A stretch of 64,000 nucleotides of DNA from Hygrophila difformis (Eukaryota > Streptophyta > Magnoliopsida > Lamiales > Acanthaceae). Position 1 is the stretch's first letter. Every line of letters starts with the position of its first letter. Below, piece by piece: positions 54,132 to 64,000 of this stretch. Under the pieces are notes generated by a model that made no database searches, was not told where the DNA came from, and saw nothing but the letters and a program-made list of their open reading frames with translations. Location: positions 20,545,050-20,609,049 of the forward strand of contig JAOANR010000003.1 of NCBI GenBank assembly GCA_030278955.1. The letters run 5' to 3'. The translations under genes were made by a program, and so were the position numbers.

Positions 54132-54860
54132 CTAGGGAAAGAAATTTCTGCTCCAGTAGACGATGCTTGACAGGTCACAGCGAATGCACCAGCCTTCCGG
54201 TTCTTCCAGGTGTGCTTGCCCCCTTGGGCAGTATTCTCGTTCCGCTTGTCCTCTAAACAAACCAGAGGTTTCCTGGCGTTCTATCAGCCAGGAGAAGAGA
54301 TTGGTCACTGTATAGATCAGGACCGATCGAGTGGGCGCCATTTCCTTCATCATTTCAATCCCTAGAAGAACTTGGCTTTCATCTAGCCTGCTTAGCAACA
54401 TCAGTCCCCGTGCACAGATTGACGCTTTATGATTGTCTTCTATCCCTGACCTTAGCAGCTCGCATGATCTTTCTTCATCCCCGTCTACGAATGCTTGTAT
54501 TGCTGGGATGATCTGGAGATTGAAGTTTTCTGCTTCCATACACCTCTGCAGAAATTCTTCCTTTTCTTCTTGGACGTGTTGTTGCCAGATTTTCACATTT
54601 GAGGTCTCCAGCTCGCACCGCTTGTAGACGATGGTGAGATCACCTGCGTCCCTCAGTTTTGTACAAGTTTCCCTAACTGTGAACACTTTCTTGATGTCAT
54701 CCTCTCCGATTCGGGAGAGGATTTCCCCTAGTAATTCCAGTGGCAGGTCCAGCAGCTGGGTCCCTCCGGGCACTGGGTCCGGGATCCTGAAAAGATAAGA
54801 AGGGATGAATCTAATTTTTATAATTTTCTCAGGAATCTTTTTAAGTTTGGAAACCAACAT
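54132..54860 (-). CDS. F-box protein (At2g35280-like type) inside the retrotransposon
   Basis: A 242-residue frame if started at ATG 54860. Residues about 35-80 form the F-box: LLDLPLELLGEILSRIGEDD, then VRETCTKLRDAGD. A helical repeat-like part follows (AFVDGDEERSCELL, ICARGLMLLS), as in plant F-box proteins of this type. The C-terminus has two CxxC-like cysteines (EYCPRG, WCIRCD). F-box proteins join substrates to SCF ubiquitin ligases. A pyrimidine-rich acceptor (CTTATCTTTTCAG) sits at 54786-54798, just before the domain, so the first 23 residues may instead be intron and the true first exon upstream. The ATG lies inside PPT-like motif copy 2. The frame is undamaged. Env function was considered, but no membrane segment or signal peptide is seen. 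Confidence 0.72.
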   Translation of the reverse strand: MLVSKLKKIPEKIIKIRFIPSYLFRIPDPVPGGTQLLDLPLELLGEILSRIGEDDIKKVFTVRETCTKLRDAGDLTIVYKRCELETSNVKIWQQHVQEEKEEFLQRCMEAENFNLQIIPAIQAFVDGDEERSCELLRSGIEDNHKASICARGLMLLSRLDESQVLLGIEMMKEMAPTRSVLIYTVTNLFSWLIERQETSGLFRGQAEREYCPRGQAHLEEPEGWCIRCDLSSIVYWSRNFFP

Positions 54861-54871
54861 CCTCACATTTA
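54855..54871 (-). other. PPT-like motif copy 2
   Basis: TAAATGTGAGGATGTTG, preceded by a hairpin: CCTCACATCTAGAGC and its complement. It overlaps the first codons of the F-box frame. Confidence 0.65.
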
Positions 54872-54939
54872 GAGCTTTGCTCTAGATGTGAGGTTATTAA
54901 ATTTCTAACTTGAATTTAGTATAAAGCATAGGTAAAATA

Positions 54940-56160
54940 ACTTTTATGAAGAGATAGGGGTCATTGGGCCCCTATATGTTCTTAATGGACCATTGGGTCC
55001 AAAAGTTTGATTTTCCAATGTTATTAAACAAGTCCGAGACACTTGCTGAAAATGGAATGAGATGGACAGATGGAGACGAAATGCTCGAATTTTGAAATGT
55101 GCAATGGAGACGTGGCGTAATGGATTTGCTATTCTCGGTTTGTTTGGACTGCATTGAACAGTTAAAACATCCAAAAATTTGCAAACACTATTTTTTAATT
55201 TTCAAAGAGTTGACTTGTTTTATTTAATGAAAGTGGGATGTGAGTGGTCCCATTTTGGATTTTCGAAAAAAATAGCAGTTGGGTGACAAAAATACTGCTA
55301 TTTACTCACACTACAGTTCCATTGGGAACAAAAAGAACATAAGTCAAATATTAAATCTATTAACTCTTTTTGTCTTTTTCCAAAAGGTCACCTTTATTAA
55401 AAGTGGAAGTTTCTCATTGGGTGTTTGTACTATGTTTCCATAAACAAACAATCATTTATTCCCACAAGATTGTAACATGTGGAAACAAATATATCCCAAA
55501 AAGATCTTCCACTTGAATGCCTCAAACCAACACTGCAGAAGCATTCAAATCTAAATCAAAAGCAAAAATGAACAAGAGAAAATCACACATAAAACCCTAA
55601 AACTCATGAGTGAAGACCAATAATATCATGGTGCTCAAAATAACACCCCGACATTCATCGGCTTGTTCCTTCAAGTTTTAAGACTTCCAAAATTTTTTAC
55701 TCATGACAGTTTTAAAATGGGTTTATTAAAGATCCAGAAAAATCTCAAAACAATGCTCAAAACCAAGAGCACTTAAAACCTCAAAAACTAAAAACCAACA
55801 ATGCACACACAAACCACATTATGCTACTCAAAAAAAATCAAAATAGAGACAAAAGAACAAGGAAAAACCGAAGGGGTTATGGACAGGGGGGAAAGAAAGA
55901 ATGGGTGAGGGGAAATGGGGCATCTTACTCCACTCTTGGGGGAGAGGGAGGCATCGGTCCCAAGTTTGGAGCAAGTCTGAAAAATCTGGCCATAGTTTCC
56001 GCTTGGTTTTGGAGAGTATTGGGTGCGAAGAACACGGTGGTGTTCGTTCGGTAGAGAGAAAAGGGAGCAGAGGAAGATGAAAAGATGGAGTTAGGAAGAA
56101 ACTGACGTGTATGCAGGGAAATGAGGTGGGGGGGGGGGGGTTATAAATACTAAAAACACT
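54940..56160. other. Module between PPT-like motifs 1 and 2, leader-like
   Basis: Reading leftwards from palindrome cluster 3: an AT-rich TATTTATA stretch near 56141-56148, a C-run, and a CT-rich leader-like stretch (about 56100-55900), then AT-rich DNA that could be an intron ending at the acceptor of the F-box exon. No coding region is supported. Confidence 0.45.
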
Positions 56161-56163
56161 GGT

Positions 56164-56465
56164 CGCGGAAACAAGACCATGTCGCGGAACAGGGTTCTTC
56201 GACCAGGGCATGGCGACATTACACGAGTCGCGAAATCTGAGTCTGGTCGCGGAGCCATGGTCTGCGACAGGAGTTTCGCGACCAAGTTCTGGAATGGAAA
56301 AAGTCAACGGGGAATGGTGTCGCGGAGTGGAGGGTCGGTCGCGGACCCATGGACCGCGACAGATGTTCCGCGACATCGAAAGGGGGAACATGTGCGACTG
56401 TGTCGCGGGACCCGGCCTGGTCGCGGAGCATTGTTTCGCGACACAGTGGTTGGTTCCGCGACACG
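56164..56465. repeat. Palindrome cluster 3 (outside the LTR)
   Basis: 23-bp inverted repeats at 56181-56203, 56246-56268, 56338-56360 and 56420-56442. Perfect outer arms surround three of them: GTCGCGAAA (56227) with TTTCGCGAC (56274), TGTCGCGGA with TCCGCGACA, and TGTCGCGG (56401) with CCGCGACA (56456). It is the same motif as in the LTR clusters, but it lies between pol and the F-box gene. Confidence 0.83.
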
Positions 56466-56814
56466 ATTTTTGAATTTTCAAATTTTTCGTGAACTGGGCC
56501 CGAATGTGGTGTTGGGCTTGAGTTCATTTTATTTGATTTGGGCCTGAATAAATTCAGTCCAATTATTCAAAAACGCACTGGGCTGAAATTAAAGTAAAAT
56601 CTACTTGCATACATTAGGTTGGGTTAATTCCATTTGTTTGCAAAAATTATTCCGGATTTAAATTGCTTTAATTTCCGAAAATATTTTCTTAGATTCATGG
56701 AATTAATCCAACCAAGAACCTGGTTTTCCGTGTTGCTTCACTGTTCCTCTTTTTGATGGTTCCGTTCTTTATGCAAGACAGATAATTAAAATGCGTTAGA
56801 TTTTCTCCAAATAT

Positions 56815-56831
56815 CAACATCCTCACATTTA
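56815..56831 (-). other. PPT-like motif copy 1
   Basis: TAAATGTGAGGATGTTG on the minus strand, about 105 bp after the pol stop. A hairpin ACATTTAGAGTAC / ACTCTAAATGT overlaps it. Confidence 0.65.
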
Positions 56832-56934
56832 GAGTCTTAGTACTCTAAATGTTTAATTGATTTTTGGGTACTTTCTTGTTATGAAATAATATGCTATATA
56901 TAAAATGAAATTTTTGTGTTTTTAATGTTGTTTC

Positions 56935-59900
56935 TTATTGGGTGTAAGCCGGGTCTGCCACTGCTTGGCTTTCTTTCTCCGGATCGAACTGTCCGATGTA
57001 CTCCTTCAATCGTTGTCCATTCACCACTATGTTGCCCTTGTCAGTTCGGATCCTGACGGCTCCATTTTGAAACACTTCCAGCACTTCATGTGGTCCTTCC
57101 CATCTGGATTTAAGCTTCCCAGGGAACAGCTTCAACCTAGAATTGAATAATAACACCTTTTGACCAACATAAAAATGCTTAGGCTTAATCCTGCGATCGT
57201 GCAACTTCTGGGTCCGCTCCTTATAAATTCGAGAGCTTTCATAAGCTAATGCTCGTATTTCCTCAATTTCATTGAGGTCCAACTTGCGTTTGCTCTGAGC
57301 GACTTTCGGATCAAAGTTAAGCGTTTTAACGGCCCAGTAAGCTTTGTGCTCTAACTCTACAGGCAAATGACAGGCTTTTCCGAAGATAAGTCTGTAAGGG
57401 GACATCCCAATGGGAGTCTTAAATGCTGTGCGATATGCCCATAGAGCATCATTGAGCTTACGTGCCCAATCCTTACGGGTTATCCCGACTGTGGCTTTGA
57501 GTATGTGTGTGATCTCGCGATTGGATACTTCGACTTGACCACTAGTCTGAGGATGATAAGGCGTGCTTATCTTATGGAGGATTCCATTTTTACTCATTAA
57601 AGTTTCAAAAGCTTTATTAATAAAGTGTGTTCCTCCATCAGATATCACCACCCTAGGTATGCCAAATCGACTGAAAATGTTGTTCTTGAGGAACTTGATG
57701 ACTTGGTTACCATCATTGGTCGGTAATGCGACAGCCTCAACCCATTTGGACACGTAATCGACAGCTACCAAGATATAGTAGTTTCCACCAGATGGCGGAA
57801 ACGGTCCCATGAAGTCAATGCCCCATACATCGAAAATCTCAAGTGTGAGAATTCCCTTTTGAGGCATCTCATCCCTCTTGGAGAGGTTTCCTAATCTTTG
57901 GCATTTGTCGCAACCTTTCACAAATGTCCTGCAATCCTCATAGATGTGAGGCCAATAAAATCCACATTCGAGGACCTTGTGTGTAGTTCGAGCGGGACCA
58001 TGGTGACCTCCATATTCTGATTCATGGCATTTTCTGACAATTTGATAGGCTTCATGCTCGGTCACACATCGCCTGATTATTGAATCGGCGCAGTGTTTGA
58101 AGAGGTAAGGTTCTTCCCAGAAGTAACTTAATACATCTCGTTTGAACTTATTCTTCTGATGATAGTTCGAAAACTGTGGGGATATTCCGCATGCCAAGAA
58201 GTTAGCGATGTCGGAAAACCATGGACAAGCTTGATTATGCAGATGCAATGCGAACAACTGTTCGTCCGGAAATTCTTCATTGACGGCTTTTTCCTTTTTA
58301 TCATTATCTAATCGAGATAAATGGTCAGCAGCACCATTATCTCGACCTCGCCTATCTTTTATTATGATGTCGAATTCTTGCAACAGAAGTACCCACCTGA
58401 TTAATCGAGGTTTTGCATCTTGTTTGCTAAACAAGTATCTCAATGCTGTATGATCGGTGTACACTATGGTCTTCGTACCTATCAGATACTGTCTGAACTT
58501 GTCAAACGCGAAGACTACAGCATACATCTCTTTCTCCGTTGTGGTGTAGTTAATTTGGTCTTCATTCAGGGCATGACTTGCGTAATGAATTACGCAGTGT
58601 CTCCCATCCTTATATTGTCCAAGAACTGCGCCCACGGCGAGACCACTAGCATCGCACATTACCTCGAAAGGTATTGACCAATCGGGTGGTTGCACTATTG
58701 GTGCAGAGACCAACATCTTCTTGAGCGTGTCAAAGGCTTGGACACACGCTTCATTTATTACGAAGGGATTTTCTTTACAAAGCAGATTAGTGAGCGGCTT
58801 GGCAATTTTAGAGAAATCCTTAATGAATCTCCGGTAAAAACCGGCATGCCCTAAGAAGCTCCTAACTGCTTTGATCGAGTTAGGAAGAGGGAGATTGGAA
58901 ATGATGGAAACTTTGGCTGGATCAACTTCAATGCCTGCACGAGAAATGCGATGACCTAACACTATGCCCTCAGTGACCATAAAATGGCACTTCTCCTAAT
59001 TTAAAACCAAGTTAGTGTCCTCACACCTCTTTAAAATCTTAGCAAGATTAGTCAAACATTCATCAAACGTATCTCCATATACAGAGAAGTCATCCATGAA
59101 GACCTCAATGCATTTTTCGATAAATTCAGAGAATATAGACATCATGCATCTTTGAAAAGTAGCTGGTGCATTGCATAATCCAAAAGGCATGCGCCTATAG
59201 GCAAAAGTGCCATAGGGGCATGTAAAGGTAGTTTTTTCGTGATCCTCACTGGCGATCACTATTTGATTGTATCCAGAATAACCATCTAAAAAACAATAAA
59301 ACGCCCTTCCCGCCAATCGTTCCAACATTTGATCGATGAAAGGTAAAGGGAAATGGTCCTTGCGAGTTGCCTCGTTCAACTTCCGGTAGTCTATGCAGAC
59401 TCTCCATCCGGTGACTGGGCGTGTGACAATTTCCTCCCCTTGTTCATTTTGCGTAATGCACATCCCACCCCGCTTCGGAACAACCTGCACAGGACTGACC
59501 CAATTGCTATCAGAAATCGGGTATATAATACCGGCGTCTAACAGCTTGATCACTTCCTTTCTTACCACTTCTTGCATGGGTGGGTTCAATCTTCGTTGGG
59601 GCTGGCGAGAGGCCTTGAAATTCTCCTCCATTAAAATCCTGTGCATACAAACAGAAGGGCTTATTCCTTTGATATCAGAAATGGTCCAACCGATTGCACG
59701 CACATAATTTTTAAAAACGACCACCAGAGAATTTTCTTGCTCTTGGGAGAGCTTAGCTGAAACAATTACAGGTAATTTTTTATGTTCTGCGAGAAACGCG
59801 TACTTGAGATGATCGGGTAATGTTTTAAGTTCAAGCTTTGGTGGGCATTCAACGGAGGGGAGCAGTTTGCGAGAATTAGATGGGAGAAGATCAGATTTAC

Positions 59901-62496
59901 CTTCCGGAGCCTGCATCAGTACAGGATCCGCCTTCTCTTGGTCGGCGTCGTCATGGAAGTCTGTGCCGTCAAACTCCTCCAAATCCCCTGGTTTGGGATC
60001 GGCAAAGTGAACGGCTTTGCATCCTTTGTGCTCCACGCCAGCAGGCTTCAGTACCTGCTTTGAAATTTCATCCAGCATCATTTCATGATCAAATCCAGAG
60101 TCAAGCTCTCTCTCCTCACAATCAATTTTCTCTCCACTATCTATTACAGAAAACATGGAACAAGGTCCCTCATTTGGAAACTTCTGCAGCTGCTCCATAT
60201 CAAAGGTGATTTCCTCGCCATCGACCCTCAATGTGACCTTTCCAGATTTAGCGTCAATTAGTGCACCACCAGTGGCCAGGAATGGGCGTCCAAGAATAAG
60301 TGGCATTTCAGAATCTTCTTCAATGTCGAGGATAATGAAGTCAACCGGGAAGAGAACCTGGCCGGTTTTGACCACAACATCCTTGAGGATTCCTACGGGC
60401 TGAGTGATTGATCTGTCTGCGAGCTGCAGTCTCATCTTGATTGGTTGAATCTCTCCAAGCTTAAGGCGGATTGCCATAGCTAGTGGCATCACATTGATGC
60501 TCGATCCTAAATCACAAAGCCCCATACTCACTTTGGCCTTTCCGAATTGTACTAGAAGTGTGCACCATCCGGGGTCCTCTTTCTTTTCGGGCAATCTCCT
60601 CTGAACTATGGCACTGCGTGTGCTGTTGAGAATAATCACTTCCTCTTGCTCGACCTGCCTTTTTCCTCCACCTGTACCCTTATCTGTTTCAGCCGTTTCA
60701 GGCGCAGCATCAGTCTGCAGATTGGCTGTCTCTTTTTCAGCTCCCTTTTCATTCTCCTCAATATCACTTTCCAGTTCATTTTCTTGTACCAGTTTCTCTT
60801 TGCCCTTGGGTCCTTCCAGAATTTTGCCAGATTTTAGTGTGATGGCCTTACACTGAGGATTTTTCTCAGCAGCGCTGGGTAGAGTTCCTTGGTCTCTTTT
60901 CTGCATTTCCTTGGCCATTTGCGTAACCTGTGTCTCCACATTCCGGATAGAGGACTGCAACTGAGTGTTGATTTCCTTTTGACTGGTAATGAAGTCAGTC
61001 ATGAGGGTCTCTAATCTGGAAGGGGGTTTCTGCTGGTTCTGGTTCCAATTCTGATTCTGACCTTGGTTTTGAACAAACTGATTTTGATTTGGGGCAAACT
61101 GATTTTGTGGCTGCTGAAAGTTTTGGAAATTTTGGTTTTGGGGTGGTCTAGCTAGAATCTGAGGCTGAAAACCTGGGTTAAAATGCTGGGGCCTTGGTTG
61201 GTTGAACTGTTGAGGCTGGGTCAACAGGTGGGAATTCAAAGCATTGTTGTTGGAATATGAAAGGTTCGGGTGCCGGTTTTGGAATCCACCTGCATAATTA
61301 CAGCTTTCATTTGCCACTTGCTGACAGGATTCAGTGGAATGCGGGCCTTGGCAAGTCCCGCAAACAGCTTCAGCATTTTGAGCCTGTGTAGAGCTTCCAG
61401 CTTCCTGATTCAACGCCAAGACGGCCACTTGATCTTTCAGTTTGTCCAGTTCAGATTTCCCTACTGTACCTACAACACATAAACCACGAGGGGGAGGGGA
61501 AGTAACATCATCAGAAAGAACAGATCTGTTTACACTCATTGCTTCAATCTTGGCCCAAGCTTGATCCATGGGAATGTATAGCAGGTGTTGACCACCAGCA
61601 GCATCAAGCATGTTCTTCCATGCTGGGGTCAAACCGCTATAGAACTTTCTCAATTTCTCCCACTCATGGAAACCATGCTGGGGGCATTTCCTGAGCAAGT
61701 TAAAGAACCGTTCCTTTGCATCATACAGGGATTCGTCTGGTTTCATCTTGAATTCCGCAATCTTAGAGCGGCATTCATCCACCTTGGACTCCGGGAAGTA
61801 CTTTGTCAGGAAATTTCTGATCACGTCCTCCCATGCAGACTTCTGATTCACGGGCAGTGATTTATACCATGTCCTTGCCCCGCTAGTCAGAGAGAAAGGA
61901 AACAGCCTCAGTCGAATGGTGTTAGCAGATACATTCTGGTTTTTGATCGTATCACACAGTTCCAGGAAAGTCTGGAGGTGATCATGGGGATCTTCATGAC
62001 TTGCTCCTGCGAACTGGTTGCTCTGAACAAGATTAATGAGGGCCGGCTTCAATTTGAAATTCCTGGCCAAGAATGGAGCTTGTCCAGGAATGTTCAAATA
62101 TGGCTCCAAGATTGGCTGCATATAATCAGCAGCTGCTGCTTGTTGATTGTTCTCAACTCCTCCTTGATACTGCTGTGGGTAGTAGTTCTGATGCATGTAG
62201 TAGTTCCTCGGATCATTGAAGTCATTCGGGTTAGGATGATTCTGGTTTTGGTTAAACTGGGGGTTTGGAAATTGAGGATTCTGAAAATTTTGGTTATTTG
62301 GTGGGTTTTGAGGGTTTGGGTTGGGAGGAGGTGCCTCGAAGTGTTGCTGTTCAACGTTTGGTGGGTTCCCGCCTCCTTGTATGATCTGAGGAGGGGGGTC
62401 ATCCAAATCGTCGTTATCAGCATCCTCGGGGTCTTCCTCGATGTTGTGAAGTGGTGGATTGGGTGGAATGACTGGGGGAAGTTCAGGGTTGGCCAT
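56935..62496 (-). pseudogene. gag-pol: Athila-type Gag-Pol polyprotein, broken by one amber codon
   Basis: A single frame of about 1853 codons from ATG 62496 to 56935, interrupted by TAG at 58996-58998 where the family has Trp. Order: a Pro/Asn-rich N-terminus; gag domain near residues 150-330 (SGARTWYKSLP, LLRKCPQHGF); a Gln/Asn-rich stretch; a zinc-knuckle-like CGTCQGPHSTESC near 380; protease with GLCDLGSSINVMP near 680; reverse transcriptase with CIDYRKLNEATRKDHFPLPF and the catalytic FMDDFSVYG near 1140; after the stop, RNase H ([24 protein letters not shown]), integrase zinc region ([17 protein letters not shown]), and core [19 protein letters not shown] and [10 protein letters not shown]. 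The set matches the Athila lineage. Protein past the RT catalytic site needs readthrough or a restored codon. Confidence 0.92.
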
Positions 62497-62787
62497 ATCA
62501 GAGATGTCGCTACTGGTGCTTGGTGAAAGTAGTGCCTGTCTTTCCCGTTCCCGTCTCTGTTTAGTCTCCGCCCTAAGACGTCGAGCTGTCTTTTCTATTT
62601 CTGCGTTGTACGGGATTTCAGCTGGCGTCTGCTTCCTCCTTTGCGTAGAACAACGGCTTCAATAATGACGGTACCTGCATATTCCCCAGGTTAGAATGGG
62701 TTTCGAGGTGAATATTTATATTTATATATATAAGCTAATCTAGGAGCAATGAGGAATGTAATTCTCTAATAAAACGGCGCTGCATCC
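62497..62787 (-). other. Athila-type leader between primer site and gag
   Basis: The gag frame stays open upstream to about 62655 (Arg/Glu-rich) without another ATG, so 62496 is the first AUG. The rest is untranslated leader. Confidence 0.55.
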
Positions 62788-62805
62788 TCCCCGGCAACGG
62801 CGCCA
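62788..62805 (-). other. Primer binding site (Asp tRNA)
   Basis: TGGCGCCGTTGCCGGGG on the minus strand directly after the LTR end is complementary to the 3' end of tRNA-Asp, as is usual for Athila-type elements. Confidence 0.85.
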
Positions 62806-64000
62806 TGAAACTTTTGACAATTTCCCACACGAGTATTTTCGAAATAATAGAACCCCGGTCTTGATTTTATTTAATGAGAATCATTTTATGAAGGCGGAGT
62901 TAGGATTAGGGATATATTTATAGGTTGTCACGTTTTTATTACTCATGTTAAGAAACTGTGGCCCGAAAGCGCACGGTGTCAAAAATTGCAGTAATTTATA
63001 GTAAGACCGGATCGTTCACTGGAGGATGTGCGATAGAAGCAGGGCCCACGTCGTTTTACTAGATTTTCCATTCGTATTGCTCCAATTGGTTTGAAAAGTG
63101 ATTAACAACTACTGGCATGAATTTAAACTAAACTATAAAAGCGTTTAAATCTATTCTACAAAGCAAATAAATTTATTCTAGAAAGCAGGTAAAGTTACTC
63201 TAGAAATGCGATAAATACTATCTATGAAAGCAGTGAATATTTACACTATGCTAGCTATGAAGCTATATCACAGTGTAGACAGAAGGGACAGGAAGAAAAG
63301 AATAAAAATTGGACAAGATTTAGATAAAGCAGTTTTAAACTTCCATTTTTATACACAGATCTTAGTTTGGGATAATTCTATCAGATAGCTAATTCTCATG
63401 CTCTCAATACTGCTTTCCCTTTAACAGACAGGTAGTTACAGTATGAGTTTACATGTTCTTAAGACCGCAAAATTCTAAGATACCACAGATTCGTAACTGC
63501 CCTGGCCTGGGTGTGTTACTTCGCATGTGGTGGACAAGCAACACCCGACAAATCATTTATTGACATGCCAAGTACTACTATCATTCTCCCATGTCACACC
63601 CAAAGATTCTAATTAAGCCCTGAACTATCCCTTAACTATCAATCCTAGTAGCAGTTACACAACTCTCAATACAACCGAGTGACCTCTAATGAAAGCATTT
63701 AAAAGAAAGCGATAAAGAAAGCATTTAAAACCTATCACTCGGAGGTTTTGAAAGTCTGACCCTGGTAGTAAAAGACAGCTCCTCATCAGAATGATGAAGT
63801 ATGGATCAAGAATTCCCGGATTTTGGTGAACCACTCGCAGTGTTCACTTCCTTCCGGGTGATTATGAGATACAAACTAATGAAACGAACTAGTAAAGTAG
63901 TTCGTTCCGGATGCACTCACTCAGGACTCAAAAATAGGCTTTGGCAGAAGGGGATAGCAGTTGAAAGAAAACTCAACCCTATCTTAGAAAATAACCAAGG
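62806..64000 (-). repeat. Right (5') LTR of the Athila-type element, cut by the window end
   Basis: Starts TGAAACTTTTGAC on the plus strand and matches 47979-49173, with about 13 substitutions noticed. The remainder lies outside the window. Confidence 0.9.

Larger units (their letters stand above)
47979..64000 (-). mobile_element. Athila-type Ty3/gypsy retrotransposon carrying an F-box gene (runs past the window end)
   Basis: Reading on the minus strand: the 5' LTR (from beyond 64000 to 62806), an Asp-tRNA primer site, gag-pol (62496-56935), a region of about 4.4 kb with an F-box gene and three PPT-like motifs, and the 3' LTR (52459-47979). About 13 base differences are seen over the 1.19 kb of LTR shared by both ends (roughly 1 percent), so the insertion is fairly young. 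Env-like genes usually occupy the interval after pol in Athila; here I find none. Confidence 0.85.

Noticed and set aside
55828..56481. 217-codon minus-strand frame over palindrome cluster 3
   Set aside because: Low-complexity Pro/Ser-rich translation of a repeat cluster and a CT-rich leader; no domain and no family match.
61978..62526. 182-codon plus-strand frame
   Set aside because: Antisense shadow of the gag coding region.

Overview
This window is plant nuclear DNA, probably from a dicot. The evidence is plant-type LTR retrotransposons primed by initiator-Met and Asp tRNAs, an Athila-type gypsy polyprotein, a Helitron with an RPA-like gene, Stowaway, hAT and CACTA miniature elements, tRNA-derived SINEs, and captured plant gene exons with GT..AG introns. 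I see no intact single-copy host gene. The window is a nest of transposable elements in AT-rich intergenic DNA.

Layout. 1-12.6 kb: two adjacent copies of one small DNA-transposon family. The second copy is split by an 11-kb Ty3/gypsy array with THREE LTRs and two copies of a deleted internal region (LTR-int-LTR-int-LTR), flanked by one 5-bp target duplication. 12.75-13.64 kb: a hAT-type element with a perfect 8-bp duplication. 14.0-15.2 kb: two inverted-repeat MITEs. 16.58-21.94 kb: a complete Ty1/copia element with LTRs that look identical, a TTATC duplication, and intact separate gag and pol frames. 22.2-23.2 kb: a minisatellite and a Stowaway MITE. 23.425-38.25 kb: a minus-strand Helitron of about 14.8 kb. 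It has a canonical 3' hairpin and CTAG end, a broken Rep/helicase gene, a multi-exon RPA70-like gene, and captured exons of NADH-cytochrome b5 reductase and a CCCH zinc-finger gene. 38.35-41.86 kb: a long inverted-repeat element carrying a SINE, an ORF1-only LINE with a 19-bp duplication, a second SINE copy and a Stowaway MITE. 41.9-46.5 kb: mostly non-coding, with a CACTA miniature element and a third SINE. 46.5-47.98 kb: a broken LINE ORF2, cut in the middle of its reverse transcriptase by the last element. 47.98 kb to the window end: a minus-strand Athila-type element with a left LTR of about 4.5 kb, an Asp-tRNA primer site, a gag-pol frame broken by one amber codon, and an F-box gene in the place where Athila elements usually have an env-like region.

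Most unusual signals. (1) The Athila-type element carries three clusters of a CpG-rich palindrome that is always 23 bp long, often inside a second, outer inverted repeat; in one cluster the spacing is about 96 bp. (2) A 17-bp polypurine-tract-like motif occurs three times between pol and the LTR, splitting that region into modules, one of which holds the F-box gene. (3) The three-LTR gypsy array. (4) The Helitron with exons from two host genes, splice sites kept.

All calls come from reading the sequence. Family names rest on motif recognition and no database search was run.
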